A DNA stretch of 64,000 bases from Siderastrea siderea (lineage: Eukaryota; Cnidaria; Anthozoa; Scleractinia; Rhizangiidae). The translations under genes were made by a program, and so were the position numbers. Under the pieces are notes generated by a model that was not told the DNA's origin, made no database searches, and saw only the letters and a list, made by a program, of their open reading frames with translations. Position 1 is the stretch's first letter. Each line of letters starts with the position of its first letter. The stretch is taken from positions 4,473,001 to 4,537,000 of the forward strand of contig OZ034978.1 of the NCBI GenBank assembly GCA_964030785.1, read 5' to 3'. This document shows positions 34,617 through 49,000 of the stretch, piece after piece.

Positions 34617-35125
34617 TGGTCTGACCTCCGCGGAGAAAATTTAAGATTATCACTAACAGATGTAATAGTAGGCTTTTTTGATAGAAATGATCTCCTGAAT
34701 TATTTGATAATTCTGGGTAAATTAAGTACATGGGAGTGCCGAAGAAACAAATCACTTCCAAAATTTCACTTGTTTCTACACAAGGTAGAAGCTAAGAAAG
34801 AGACTGAAAAGTTAATTGCTTTAAGAAACAAGAAGCTTCTAGATTTTAAAAAAAAGATGGGAACCCCTACTATAAATTGTAGAGACTGTACGGAGGAAAA
34901 ATGAGGTTGGCCTCAAAAAGATAATCTCAGTTTTTGTCTTTAAATTATTATTAATTAACGTTATTTATAAATGTAGTTGAGGTCTCTGCATTCTGTTTGT
35001 GTTTGGTGTTTGTGTGTGTTTTTGTTAATGTAATTGGAGTGCTCCTAAATAGTGTTTTTAATCTGTAATAATCTTATAGTCTGTTACAATTGAACTCTAA
35101 AGTAAAAAAAAAAACAAAAAAACAA
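34617..35125 (+). pseudogene. LINE 3' fragment (L1/Tx1-like) with poly(A) tail
   Basis: The plus strand encodes WSDLRGENLRLSLTDVIVGF, LIILGKLSTWECRRNKSLPK and KKETEKLIALRNKKLLDF, the extreme C terminus of an L1/Tx1-type ORF2, with a stop at about 34904. A short 3' UTR and an A-rich tail (35101-35125) follow. Strongly 5'-truncated. Confidence 0.7.
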
Positions 35126-36720
35126 GATTAGCAAGGCTATTTGCGGGCTAGTGTGAGGCGAGTGTAGGCTTACTATTATTATTTATTGCAAGTGACGTCA
35201 CAATAAACTGTCATAATAATAGTAATGAACTGTCATAACCTTTAACCCGGGCGTTTAGCGTTTAGCTTGAGATAAACTTTCGACAAGTAGTCACACGAAT
35301 ATACAGGTAACGCAATTCTATTAAAAACACATGCATTTAGTACTGTATTGCTAAATACTGAAAATGCAAGGCTGGAGGAGAATTCAGAGGTTTAATTCTT
35401 ACATCTGCGTGGTGGATTTTACCATTCTAAAGTGCTTTGGTGTTATGCTCCTAATTCAGTTTCCATTTTTACGCTCGTGTCGTCATGACGACACGATGCG
35501 TTATGGTACCACTACAGTGCATTCCTTTGTAAACCATTCTTAGAAGGTAGAAATGTGAATGAAATGCGCTATGTTGTTGTGTTACGAGTAAACCATAGCT
35601 AGCGAGTAATACAACAGGAACATGTTTATGGTGCAAGTAAGTTAAGTTTATAACAACAGGGAGAAAAGTAATGCTTTGAGCGTATGAGAGGGAAAAAAGA
35701 GTAAAAAAATGTCATATTTGTGTTACTGAGCGCATGAAGTATTTCAAGATTTCTAGGTGTGAGTGATAAGCTCTTAAAATATGTTTGAATTGCTTGTTCA
35801 AGATTACGCAAGTCTATACGGTTAGAGAGCGGTTTTAGTTGTGAAAGTATTTTTAAGAGGTCAGTAATAATATAGGGATACGTGATGTCGGTGTGTTAGT
35901 TGAATTTGTTAGGTCAACGAAGTCAAATCTTAAATTAATGAGGGTTTATTAGGTTTGAAGTTACACTTAACATACCTTGTAATGGCGTTGTTTTCAGTTC
36001 AGGTTAATTGTGAATAGAGCATTGTTTAGGTAGTCTGAAAATTGGTCCGAGAAAGGCGTGTGATGTTTACTTAGTGCTCAAGATGATTAAGATTGAGCAA
36101 ATTATATAGGCTAACAATAAGCTTATAGAATGCAAAAGATGATACATACGTTTGGAAAGGAACAAATTGAAGCAGCTGTGGTAACATGCTCATTATAGAA
36201 TAGCTGACTGAATATAAGCCAAAACTCACCAAATTTGGTACTATTTATTGTTAGTGGTTTCTTGTTTTTGTTTCAAAGGCTATGTGTTGAACATATCAGA
36301 GCGGCACATTTTTGTAGGGCGACGGTAATTAAACTGACAGTCACAGTAAAACAGCAGGACATGCCTTGGAAAAAGCTATGTCTTTAATATTTTCACGGAT
36401 TACAGTCAAATTATCAGCTAACTAACTAATTAAAATTTAGTTAGTTGAGTGCTTGAATATAACGAAATTAAAATGTTTACAAATCTGCTCACAGATGAGA
36501 TAGAAATTCTAGTCACTGTATATTTTGCTTAATGGTTACAAGGCAAATTACAACAGTTGTTACAATGCAGTGAATTGCTAAAGAAAAAAAATAACAATCA
36601 TCAGGCAATGTGCGATTAGTCATAGGGTGAAAACTGTTTCAGTTTTTGTCTTATATGTCGCTTAGTACTGCTAGGCAAGACACGTTGAAACTTGCTCACC
36701 TCAATGTGTATTTTGCCTCC
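35126..36720. other. intergenic sequence
   Basis: No supported gene. A perfect 22-base palindrome with CGTCATGACG at its centre lies at 35475-35496. Confidence 0.3.
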
Positions 36721-36737
36721 TTTTCTTGAAAATGTAT

Positions 36738-36900
36738 AATTATAGCGGAGCCTGCGGGCAAAGCCCGCCAGCGGAGCTCCATTGCTAAGGAAATTTGGTA
36801 ATGTATCGATGCGAAAAATTTTGGTTGTGACGTCAGCGTACGTCCGTCCATCCGTCCGTCCGTCCGTCCGTACAGACTCTGGGGGAGGGGGAGGGAAGTC
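36738..36900. repeat. hairpin plus (TCCG)n repeat
   Basis: GCGGGCAAAGCCCGC forms a small hairpin near 36750, and a TCCG tetranucleotide run lies at about 36842-36870. The 118-120-aa frames across this unit are by-products. Confidence 0.6.
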
Positions 36901-37184
36901 CCAAGGCAACCCGACCGGGAGTGGAGAATGCCATCTTTTCTTGGCGGGAAATTGCGCGGTGCTTTTGGGCAACCGGCGTTTTTCTTGGCGGGAAATCGCA
37001 TGACCATCGTCGCTTTTGAAAAAGAGGTTTCTTTAAAAAGCTTAAGTTTATTTAGCAAAACGATTGTTCGACGGTACTGTAGTTTTAAACTTGAGAAAAA
37101 AACATTTAATACCTATAAATGGAAAGAAAAAGTTTAAAAGAATACTGGTAGTAGGCGAAAACTTCAAGTTACGAAAGCTGCCTT

Positions 37185-38610
37185 CAAAGGACCTCATCGC
37201 TTTGTTTTCTTCTCGGTAACCTGCGATCAGGCTCTACTTTCGTTTCGCTCGGTGAAACATTCAGGCGGGACGACTCGGCGGGACGGGCGAAACGAAAAAT
37301 AGAGCCTGATACAATTCTTCTACGGAACGTCTGCCGCCCACTTTTTTTGATTGATTGACATTCAACAAAACAGCCAATCAAAATTTCTTCTGCTTGCACG
37401 ATCCTCGGTATGCAAATTTCCCATAACGGCAATTCGCAGAAAGTCACGCAAATGTCGGCAAAATAAGAAAATCATAGGCTACGATATATCTTCTAGGCAC
37501 AAGTACTCAAATTTACACGATTGCTAACTTGAAGGTTCCGGTATTGTACATGGTTGCTCTGTCTGAGCTGAAACTGAATGAAAATTCAAAACACGACGAG
37601 GTTGTCATGTACCAAAATATGCTGCATGCTTGAATCATTTCCCATTTCAGGTGGTATCCGGAAATATTCTCTTCGCATTTGTCACCGATTTTCTGCGTAA
37701 AAAACCTTGGGCAATTAAGAGAAATACCTTCCGTTTCATTCTTTAGAATAAAGATATAAATAAAACCGTCTATAAACAAAGGAGTATTTTGTAATTTAAT
37801 TTAGTTCGAGAAGTGATAAATATTTGAAATTAGCAGCGAATTTTATCTCTAAGCAGCAGCGAATTTTTAAACGAAGAACATTTATTATAAAACTAGTCAG
37901 ATCCTTTGATGTCAATGTCAGAGATCAATAAAACGACATAAGTATTAAACAATGAATGAATAAACTGAAAATCGTTATTGCAACTTGACTGCGGTTCTCG
38001 CCAAACATCAGTTTACCGTTAAGTTTACCGAATTATCGGTTGACTTGTTGATCATTCTTGGCGAAAGATACTTGCTCGTCTGCTGTTCGTTTTGTTTCGT
38101 AAAACGCGGAAACAACCACTACTCTGTTCATGTTATCAATACTAGTTGAAAGCCGTCAAGTGCAAATTCCGAGACACGATGCGATAAAACGGAATACATA
38201 CTTCACTGTTGCTGTACTTCTCTGCTCCAGGTGAGAGACAGCTTGCGTCAAACCGAACGCCATTCTCAGGAGAGAAAGAAATGGTGACAATTCTCCTAGA
38301 ACGACGAGAGTTTGTTAGAGCAACACATTTTACTTCGGCAGACTTGTTCCTTGGTTGTTCCTAGGCGATGGCGGTCGGATCGAAATCTCGTAGACAATTT
38401 CTCTCGTTACTTCCGTTGACAGCTCTATTGTTAAAGGGCCAATCAGACTGCGAGATTCCCGCGGCCAAAATTTGGCCGCCGACACGAACTCCTGTGAGAG
38501 ATTGTATCAGGCCCTATTTTAGCGAGCGACCAACATAAGAGAATATGAGAGCGATGCTAAAATTCGGCCTGATTGCAGGTTATCTTCTCGGCGGAGAGCT
38601 TGCCTTGTTC
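37185..38610. mobile_element. candidate DNA element with diverged inverted ends
   Basis: TCGGTAACCTGCGATCAGGC at about 37213 and TTAGCGAGC/GGCCTGATTGCAGGTTAT near 38515-38582 are inverted relatives. So are GAGCCTGATACAATTCTT (37302) and GATTGTATCAGGCCC (38499). The arms are about 75% alike. No transposase was seen. It could instead be two independent copies of one repeat. Confidence 0.4.
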
Positions 38611-41600
38611 TGAAACACAACCGAGTAAGTGAAGTTTTTAAAGGGTTTAAGGTGCATGATTTTGAGTATTTATTACGGTCAAAGAAATTACATGTTGAAA
38701 TTGAATTTATGTCATTAGAAATGTGTCATTTACTTTTGACTTCAAAAAATTATTAGAAAACGAGCTCAGATTTGTGACAGATGTAGTCTTAGAATATTTT
38801 GCCATGCTGGAAGTGTAATGCGAATTGCATTTAAGTATAAACTTACGGGTCTTCGAATAAACTTTTTCAAAAATGATTTCTCTGTTTATTATTTTGTGTT
38901 TGTTTATTCATAACAGTAGGTCAAAGCACAGTCGCAAGGCAACTGCACAAGCATCACTTACGGCGAATAATTGCTTTCAATTTTAACTGTCAGATCGGTT
39001 TGTGCAATTGTCGATTTTCTTGTCCTAGAACTTTTCAATACTAAGCGAAGCAGTTGTTGGTTTAAGACTATTTTATCCGAAAAGCTTCCGAAAAACAAGT
39101 TTTTTTGCGTTCCTCAAAGCGCCTAACTTTAAATGGGCTTACTTCGCATCCGCAAAACTTATGCCATAATTTAAAGCGTGTTTGGTGTTTGCTCGTTTTC
39201 AATCTTGATGGTATAAATTTTGACCAGACTAATAGTGGCAGTTCATGTTATTTGTTAACTGAACATCCGAACGCGATGAAGATAACCCATTTACTTCGGA
39301 ACAAGTTTTATTTTGTTGTTGTACATGAGCGCCATTTCAAGTTCATTCAAGCCAACAGCCAATAATCCAAGGAGATTTGACAAGCCTTGACAGTTAATGA
39401 CAGGATATGGAAACATTTAAAAAACCAAGCAAGACTGCTCCTGAGTAAAATATGTGTTCAGTTTGATGCCAGAAAAAAAATTAAGCTGTGCTCAGCCTCT
39501 AGAATGACCTTTCGAGCTTGGTTTTACAGAACAGATCCTCAAAATCTTGGAGGACAATTCGGAACACTTTCGGGCTTTTTGAGAAACACTTTTCGAAAGG
39601 GAACGAGCCAAAGAAAGCCCCGAAATATATTTCAGAGCGAAAAGTTTCAGGATTATTTTTGAGAAACGAGCACCAGTTTATTTCTTGGAGGCTCCGCTTT
39701 TAGGCATGGCTAAATCTATATATTAGATTAACACTGCGTTCTTTGACGGTAGCGATCTACTTTATCAACAGACTTGAGAAGATCCCAAATCTCTGATCTC
39801 AGGCAACAGAGAAAAACCCGACTCATAGTTTCACAAAATCCATCAATTATAGTCAACAACGAGGAATCACTACCGAATCCTTATACAAATTGAGAAACTT
39901 GCTGGAATAGCTTATCAATGTTCAGGTAAAAGCAAAGGAATATTGCCATTACCATGTTGAAAACGAGGGACAGCTCTACCATAAATTTTGCTACCATTAA
40001 TTTTGCGGCTTTAGGTTGTAGCTAACAGTTGACAGAGGTTGAGATAACTTTTGTAACATGAGTTTATGTGTGCTTCATGTTGTTTTTATTGCGTTTTTTG
40101 AACAGAAGTTAATGGCAAAAGAAAGAAAAATGCAATCAAATTGTTCAGTCACAACTCTCCAAGGTTTGTCCGCTTTTCGGTGTTAATTTCTTGTTTCAAT
40201 CAAGCAAAGTGTGAAGATTCTTAAAGTTGAAATGCGTAGAATATGTAACAGAATGTTGTTAAGTATGCTGACATTATAAGTCTTTAAATTGTTGTAAGAC
40301 AACACGCTCGAAAATAAAGATGATATTGCTGCCGCTCGATTAATATGGTAAATAAATAGGAGTTAAATTTAAATTGCTTTAACAAATTTTCCATGTTAGC
40401 ATCGAATAAACATGATAAACATTGGGGGCGATTATTAACTCATCGTTAATTTGAACTTGGTTTACATGATTCAAGGCTCGTGTTTCAGGTGTTTCTAAAA
40501 AATGAAGAAAATTCGGTACTAAGGAAATGAATAGATTGTTTTCCTTTGTGTCAAGATTTAAGTTGTTTGTTTGACATTGGGCCGACGAGAAACATGATTT
40601 CACCATGCAAAGACGAACAGGCTTGTGATGGCTAGTAATCTGAAGCTTCAGCAATTACAATTGCGTAGTTTTCGAACACAAAGTTATGGCAAAAGAAAGA
40701 AAAATGCAATCAAATTGTTCACTCACATATGTCCTAGCTTTGTCCTGTTTTTTGTCTTAAAACAAATACATCAGAAGCATATTAATCTGTACAAAACCGT
40801 AGCACGTTTTTCAAAATAACCCTTGGGAAAACATTGTGCTTTGTTTTTGCGTACAAGGGTATGTGATAGACCTCATTCACTTAATAACTGCGACACTGAT
40901 TTCAAATGCCTTTGTGATATCCATCAAACAACATTAGTTTTGTTAGCTATGTGATTCAGTTTTTATTTCAGTTGCGTTAATATGAATGGCCATCTTATGC
41001 TTAGTAGTTGTAAGAGCAAGTCATACGATGTTGCACGGAATGTGCAGTTTGAACTGTCATACAATTGTGGTTTGTAATGTCAGTAAAAGACGATTTGGAA
41101 AAGGAACATGTCTGAACAGCAGATGTTTTAAAGATGTAATGGAATGAACTGCTTATCATTGGTCCGATATGATAACAATCTGGATGTTTTTCCTTTGGTC
41201 TAGAATTACGTTCCTAATAAAGAAGTTAAATATCTTGTCATATCTGTGTTAAAATTTGTTCTGTTCTGTTAGTGTGTTGTTTTTATATTGTGCGAGTAAT
41301 TAGCAGGTCATTCAAAAGTTGTGTTGAAGAAAAACTTCTCTCTTGAAGATTACAAAACGTGATTCATGAAGACCGAGGTAGTTTTTTGAAGACATTGTCA
41401 CGAACGTGATCTTCGTGATTTCAAAGTTTTTGAGCGAAATTGATAGGCTTATGACGTCATATGAAACACTGTTTTTGTTTTCACAACAAAAGTTAGTTGT
41501 TGCCGAATTGTTGATAGCGAGAGTTATACACGAGAAACAAGAGATCTCACCACTACGAATACATAGTTTATTTTATCATCGTTAATGATTCAAGATTTAT

Positions 41601-43060
41601 TTTGTATTTCATTTGTTGAAGCCAAACCGGTGTGTGATTACCTTTATGCAACTTGCGTAACAGATATATAAGGAAAAAGTATACTCTTTCATTTGCTATA
41701 ATAAAAATTTACAAGGGTTTGTCAAAAAGATACTTGTCAGAATTGATTGAAGGCAATCAGAAAGAGATGTAAAGTACAGGTCAAGTTTTAACCTTTGTTG
41801 TTTGAAGATTTCATCCCGTCGGCATAGCCTTTCATTGAGTTGTCAGAGTAAGTCATATGATGTTGCACTGCGAAGATGTGCAGTTTGAACTTTTATAGAA
41901 TTCTGATGTGTAATATCAGTAAAAGACGATTTGTTAGTATGCATGTTTGAATTTAGGTATGATAAAATCATTTACTGTGCACAGTGCTTTTGTCTGTGAA
42001 AATGTGAAATGTAACAATGCTCAAACCAGAAACTTGCACCAGAAATATGACCATGCTACAACGGGAAACTTGCACAAAACTATTAACATGCTACAACGGG
42101 AATTTTGCTCCAGAGATTCCTTGTTTACAGGACTCTTACAGCTAAAACATTTAAAATAGACAAACTGTCTTTTCTTACAAACACACTCCAACTCCAAAAA
42201 CCTGCATAAAAATATCTATCATATATATTCAGTAATCAGCTGTTGCCCGTCGCGTATAACAACTACAAGCCCTTATCCACTGCAGTGTAGATAAAAGATT
42301 GTAAAACAATTAAGACTAGCCCCGATAACACTAATCCGCATAAATTGGAAAACTACACTTACTCCCAAAAACAGATAAAATGTTCTCTTTCTACACCATC
42401 TCGGTTTTCGTGTCGTTTTCACCGTCAGAAAAAAATCCCACCAGAAAAGCAAGTCACAAAAAATCAGAAGAAAAAACCAAAACCGAACTATAGACCACAC
42501 AGTCATTGTGACGTAAGCGTTTTCAACAAGTTTGTTTCGCCCTGACTACAAAAAACCACCTAGCCAGCACTTATCAACTTTCACGCCCAATCTTCAAATA
42601 AGTCACAGAGCACTCACACAAACTGTGTGACCGCTCCCATACATTTCCTTGTATTTTGAAACTACAAAAGATCACATAGTACTTAAATGTGTGCGTTCCC
42701 TGTGGTTAAGTGTTCCAGTCGTACGTCATACAACCGTATAAACTATCGCCACCTGTACCTGTCCAGAAACGAAATGAAGCCCCCTTCAGTCGAACAAACC
42801 TTACAGAACCATAGTCAAGTGTCTACAAAATGAACATAAAACGCGAAATCCCATGAATAAAGCTGAAAAAAACTGAAGAGGACTAACTATTGATATTTAA
42901 TGTTCCGGCCACATAGTGGCCATGTATCAACTAACCACCCTATGTCCAAACACGACGTCCACACACGTCCAAACAGTTGTGCGAGAAAACCACCCAATTG
43001 CCGAAGCACTAACTAGTTATCTGACACGAGCGTCGCCCAAGGGGGCCTTTGATCTTTCAT
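38611..43060. other. intergenic region upstream of iGluR copy B
   Basis: No supported gene. A dispersed-family end lies at 39692-39724 (see 19591). Direct repeat pairs are 40105-40170/40676-40745 (core GGCAAAAGAAAGAAAAATGC) and 41012-41095/41843-41936 (cores GTGCAGTTTGAACT and CAGTAAAAGACGATTTG). Three CATGCTACAACGGGA-like units lie at 42030-42105. From about 42170 to 43000 the + strand is clearly richer in C than G. No convincing TATA box could be chosen. Confidence 0.35.
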
Positions 43061-43075
43061 TTCAGGGACTTTAAG
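43061..43075 (+). promoter_or_regulatory. candidate 5' UTR splice acceptor before iGluR copy B
   Basis: TCTTTCATTTCAG ends at 43065, ten bases before the start codon. A pyrimidine-rich acceptor so close to ATG suggests a non-coding exon further upstream, so the promoter need not be adjacent. Confidence 0.45.
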
Positions 43076-46000
43076 ATGGAAAGAAGAACTGTTTGCATTA
43101 CACTGTTTATTGTTCTCACATTCGTACGAAAGGTTAACACGGAAGACAGAATGTTTACTATCGGTAAGTGGTAATTATTTGAATACAAATACATTTACTT
43201 GTATTTTCAGTTGTTTTCATAGTCAGTTAGAAAAACTGGTAAATGAAAACAACATTAATATAATAAACTTGAATTTACACCGGTAGTTTATGGTTCATAT
43301 GCGATAGATAGTAATTGATGGGTGTTATAGGTGTAAGTGTAACATTTTTATGGTGTGCATGGCACTTTAGAATAGGATACTCCTGACGCCTTTTAAATAA
43401 CGTTTTTGTTTGTTGTTGATCTTGTTGTTGTTTGTTTGTTAGAAGTGTTCGTAAGTGATCGGAATGATCAACCACCGTGTTGAATTCCTCGAAGCCACTG
43501 GCCCTGAGAAGCAACTGAATCAGAGACTGAATGAACACAAAATTCATCAGGGCTGGTTTTCTTCTTGCATTGTTTTCCACACATAGATATAATACTGCAC
43601 TTTCCTTAATGTTTCTTTTTTTCTCCGATCTTATGCAGGTCTTCTCAATTTAACTGAGCATGATGCTGTAAACTTTGTTCTCAAGAATAATTCTAGTCAG
43701 TCAAACAATGTTTCAGTAGTCTTTCAAACCTATCACGCATCAGAAAATATCAGCCTATTTAATCAAGGTAAGATATGAAGATGTTATTTTCAACCGCAGT
43801 TATGCGAGGAAATATGTGATTTTGTTAAACTATTAAATTATTTTTATTAATGTTTTATACTATATAACGTATTTTTGGGTTGACCAACCTTTATAGTTCT
43901 TACGTCCCTTTCTTGTCCTTCCCCATTCCATCTCTTTACCGTGTTTTCCTTCTTCTCTAATCTCTTTTTTTTCTTTTTTTCTTTCCTTCTTTTTTATTTT
44001 ATACATTTATGCTGTGAACATGAATCAACTTAAATTTAAGTAACATTAAATAACCAAGTAGCAATTTGGTCAGCACGAGAAAGTAATTCAATAATCCTTT
44101 TTTAAAGTCTAGTAAACGGTTTACGTCCAAGATAGAAAATTCTTTACGCACTAGATGATTCAGTAAACAGTACTTATATGAGCAACGAGTTATCAACGTA
44201 CAATATAATCTCATTCATCCATTATTTTGTTTAATAAATTGCCTAACCCTTCAATTTGTAGCAAAGAAACATGATCAGTTATAATAGCAACAATGGCGAA
44301 TAATTCTAAAATAACTTTCGTTTCAGCTTCAGCATTTCTTCAACAAAATGTCATTGCAATGATCGAGGGAAGCCACATAAAGACCTCCGCATGCGCACTC
44401 TCCACAGTATCTGGCGTTCCCCTCATCCGTCTCCATGGAGACAGGACACCACTCGATCAATGCGAAAAAGCAGTGCAGATGTCAGCGGGATACAGGGATT
44501 ACACGCATGCCGCACTTGACATACTCAACTCATTTCAATGGGAAAAGATTGCACTAGTATACGACGGTAAAAATGCTTTAAATTTTTGTTTTATCAAATG
44601 AAACATTTCAGTTTTACTTGTTCTCTATGATTTTTCTTCTCTTCATGGTTGTGTTTTGCATGTATACTTGTGTTTGTTTCTTTATTTATTTTCTTTATGT
44701 GACACTCTGCAATAGGCATTTTCGACGATTTTACTACGAGTACCCGAATTCATGTTCAAATTTTGTAGTCTCATGAAAATTCAAGGCTCGTCCTCATCGA
44801 TGCGCTTTCGAAAACCTCCGTCTTTAGTGTTTCCAAAACGATGGAAAAATCTGCGTTCACGCTACCGAATTAACCAAAATCTATACGGAAAGATGCGTTA
44901 TCTGGTTCCCAGGCTTTTTCCGGAACTTTTTCCTGCCTTGTGCGCATGCTTCAATGGGACTCGAGATTCTTTCGGCGACTGCAGAATAAGAAATGCGCTA
45001 AAATCTATTACAATAACTCGTAGTTGCTAATGTACGAAAATGAGGCGTGGTGAAAATGGCCTGTAATATTCCATTTATATCCCATTTAGTTTATTGGTAA
45101 ACGAAATTTTAAAACAACGGCAGTAGTAAAATTTATCATTCACGTTGTTTTATCCGGCGTTTTAATTGGCCGAGAGACCATTACGTCGCTGCAAATAACT
45201 GCCTACGAATAATTGTCTGCTCATGCGCATTACGGTGCGAAGTTGTTTTGCTGCGAATAATTCTGCTCGTGCGCTGTTGAGTCACCTGTTCAGAGCTCAA
45301 ACTCAAATGCGGACAAGTAAGCCATTAAAGTGCGGAACTTCTGCGATTTTTGACTAAAAAATTTGAAGAAAAAGGTGTGAATCTTCCTTTTGAACGTTGT
45401 ACTTTTTGGCAAATCAGTTGATGTATTCGTTTTAAAGCAATTAATTATTGGCGAAAGCGGAATTTACTAATGTTGTATTTTTGTGCAGATTCTCGCAAAT
45501 CAATTATTTGCCTCTGCCTTCGGCATCGGCAAATAATTGATCTGCTCGCCCTTGACAAATCACGAAATTTTGCTCAACCTCGTCCAATAATTGTTTAATA
45601 TTTGCTCGTATTTGTATTTGTTTCCATTTATCTTAGAAATTCGTTTACACGAAGCTGGGTATTTCTACGCCATTTCCCAGAATTCAAAGCTGACAGTGGA
45701 TTTTGTTCAGCTTGCTGACCAGGAGAAAACTGAGGATCACGCAGCACCAATATCAAGAGTCATGGAACAAATTGCAAACCTTGATCCTGACGTTATTCTT
45801 ATTTACACGGACACAAAAAACATTGAACTTATGCTGGAAAAGGTAATTTAAACGTAGTAAAGGAATTTTTTTCGTTTCTGTAATCGTTTTTTTCTTTCAG
45901 CCGATTTCACTGCTCTGTGATTGCAAACATCACCAACATACAACTATAACTTTAACATCAGAAATCCCATGGTGAAAATGGGTTTACCATGGAATTTTGT

Positions 46001-49000
46001 TTAGCTTTTTTTTATTTGACTAGTGATGATTTAATCAAAAGTTTCAATACTGGGTATGAAAAAGAATGGCTATCAATTTCTCAGCGAAGAGGGATTATAA
46101 GCCTGATACCGAAAGATATGATGATGCCGAGTTAAGGTTACACTAAACGTTTTAGACCGTGTTGCGCGTAAATGCGCTTTTGCACTTAGGTTTTACGCAA
46201 AGAATCCAAACCTATATATCAATTTATAGCTTATAAAGTGGAAAAACACATAAAATTATACTTTTGGCGATAGAAAAAAAAATCTATCCGCTACAACAGT
46301 TCAAACAAAATTTGACCGATGCGTATAAACGTGAATTACCTGCGCTAAAAGTTGACTCTACGGAACATCCGGTGCTTGCAGGATGTTCAGCACACATTGA
46401 CCTTTAGAACCGTGTGTGGGATTTTCCGTATCAGTTTTCAAAACAAAATAAAAGCGATTTGAAGTTTGATGTTAGATTTCTGTCCGATACTTTTTACGTT
46501 CGAGCCAATAATTTGAAAACTAAAGCGAAATTCCAAAATGCCACACACGGCTTAGGAGAAAAACTATCGCAGATGAAGTGTGCCAAATTTCAGGTTTGTA
46601 CGATGAATTCCCGGCTCAATCAGTTCGTTTGAAGACGGCCAAGTCGCTGAAAAATAAATACGCTGAAATAAAGCTTTGAAGATTTTGGAGTCAGATTATT
46701 ACCCGCGATGCATTTTCCGGTCATAGCACCTAACCAAATCCAAATCCTCCAATGAGAGTAGGTGCCCAGTACCGACCTGGAGTGATCAAAATATTTCGCG
46801 GGAAAAAAGGTTTCGTGTTGACGTAGTCCGTACATGACATGAGGGAGAGAAGACTCCAACATGGGAAAGGAGAAGTGCTGCACTCGTACTTCGGGTCGCA
46901 CTCGCCGACGCTGAAGCAAGAATGATTCCTCGTTAAAGGCCACTGATCACGCTCATCCAAGGGAAGCTATGTTCGCTGAAATGCGGGACAAGGGGTAAGC
47001 TTTCGTGATATTTTTGCAGTGGATTTCGAATGGCGAAAAGCTTGCAGCACTATATATACAACAACGAGGTACGAATGGTTTCGAATAGAATAGGTTCGCT
47101 CTCAGCTAGTTCTCTCTTCTGACAGATTTGGATTTTGGGCCTCTCTTTTTCCTTCCTTTCGTCCAAGGACAATTTCTTTTCTTTTGTTTCGCCATGAACT
47201 GATCAAAGACGACAGTAAACGCCCGGTAAATCGAAAAATATCACATCTGTAATGGACGTCAACACGAGTGCTCCGTTGTTATGGGAACCCAGAATTACCG
47301 GATATTGAAACGCGCGTAGAACACCATGGCCTCCCCTGGGGGAGTGAGCGTTTACAGCTTTTGACACCTCCGGGATGAACACAAAGGTCACGCAAAAAAA
47401 CAAATCATCAATAACTTCGTCAGAAAAAATCATTTCCGAATAATTTTTTTGTAAAACGAAGCTATTGCAGTGGGCTTTACATTTTGCTATGAAGGCATTT
47501 TTTTAGAACTTCGACCCTCAAAACCTTAATTGTAACCTTAAATGACCTTCAAAATATCTCAGGAAATTAGTATTTCCTCCGTCCGTAAACTCATTTCTTG
47601 CGCAAATTCTCATCGATGTTTTGTGACCGAGGGCTAATCTAAATTCAGGCATGCCTTAATTCGCCCATGCTCTAGCCTCCCACGCAGTCGTTTTTAGGGG
47701 AGTCGTATTACTCTCCTCCCCACAAACGCCTGCTTACCCGAGTTCAACATTCCTTTCCGCCGCTTAGCCAATTACATTGTACCTACTCACGTCCGGTAGG
47801 TTGACCTTGACCACGGGACGCTTTCGCGGGAACACATGCAGATAAACATGACGCGCGACATAAATTTCAAAATGTTAGTGAACGTCACCTCAAAATTGTT
47901 AAATGCAGGGATAACTAAGTTTCCGAAGCTTTCAAATCTCACATTGAACTTAGATTTTGGAGAAACACATTTATTTAAGAGCGCGATTTGCTCTGTTTAG
48001 ACATTAAATTCATGATATCGCGTTGCAACCGGGTGATTCAATAAACCTTATAACGTGATGCATGGCATTACGTGAATAACTTTTTCCAAAAGCATTCATT
48101 GAATGCAGGAATAACTACATTCTCTGAGCTTTCAAATAGTACATTTAACTTAGAAATTCAGGAATATCTGCAGAAATCCGTCGAGGGATTTTAAACTGAC
48201 AGTCCCTTCTGCTCAGGGAATGTCATGCGAGAAGAGCATGCGAACACGCGTGGTAATAACCGCCTTGACCCTTCGACGCGAAGATCGTAGAAACGTTAGC
48301 GGATATGCCAGCGAACTTGAGTATTTCGCTGCTGAAACGCACTTGGTTGTTGTGCCATGTGTGATATTTTCATCTCATTTATCGGTTTATCATCTCGTTC
48401 GGTCCTTTGCCGTCTTACTCTTTGCCTTTTCAAGTCGTAGAAGTCACGTATTTCCCTTCGCATTACATTGCTCCATCAGTTTGAGAAGCGCTGAAGCCCT
48501 CACTGACGATGAACTTGATCAGGTGGAATAAAAGCGTCGCACAAGAAACACCAGCGTCTCTGAGGAAAAACAATCGTGGGAAATACAATACAGAAGCGTA
48601 TGTTATAACGACTAATTTGATTGCACATCGTCAGACAATGCCTCAATGGTGATTGGTTAGATTGCCTCGCAAGTAAAACAATGGGAAAGGAATGTCAAAC
48701 TCGGGTAAGCAGGCGTTTGTGGGGAGGAGGGTAACACGACTCCCCTAAAAACCACTGCGTGGGAGGCTACCCATGCTCAAGAAATGAGTTTACATAAGAA
48801 CTACCACCTTCCTAAAAAATGGAGGCCCTCGTTAACCCTTTAGGCCCTAACAGCGACGAAAATAAAATTTCTCTCTACATTTTCACTACTTGTTCAAACA
48901 TTCTAGTGATGAGCATAAAGGAGGTGATCGCTAAGGATAAGATGTCTTGATATTTAGACAAATGCTCCTTACTAGTTCCCTAAGAAATGAACGAAGGACA

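Noticed and set aside
36616..37058. overlapping 118- and 120-aa minus-strand frames
   Set aside because: They arise from a TCCG tetranucleotide run and a GC hairpin; two frames are open at once, with no protein motif.
48220..48531. 103-aa frame inside the 1.1-kb inverted-repeat element as a transposase
   Set aside because: Too short, with no catalytic motif or similarity to known transposase signatures.
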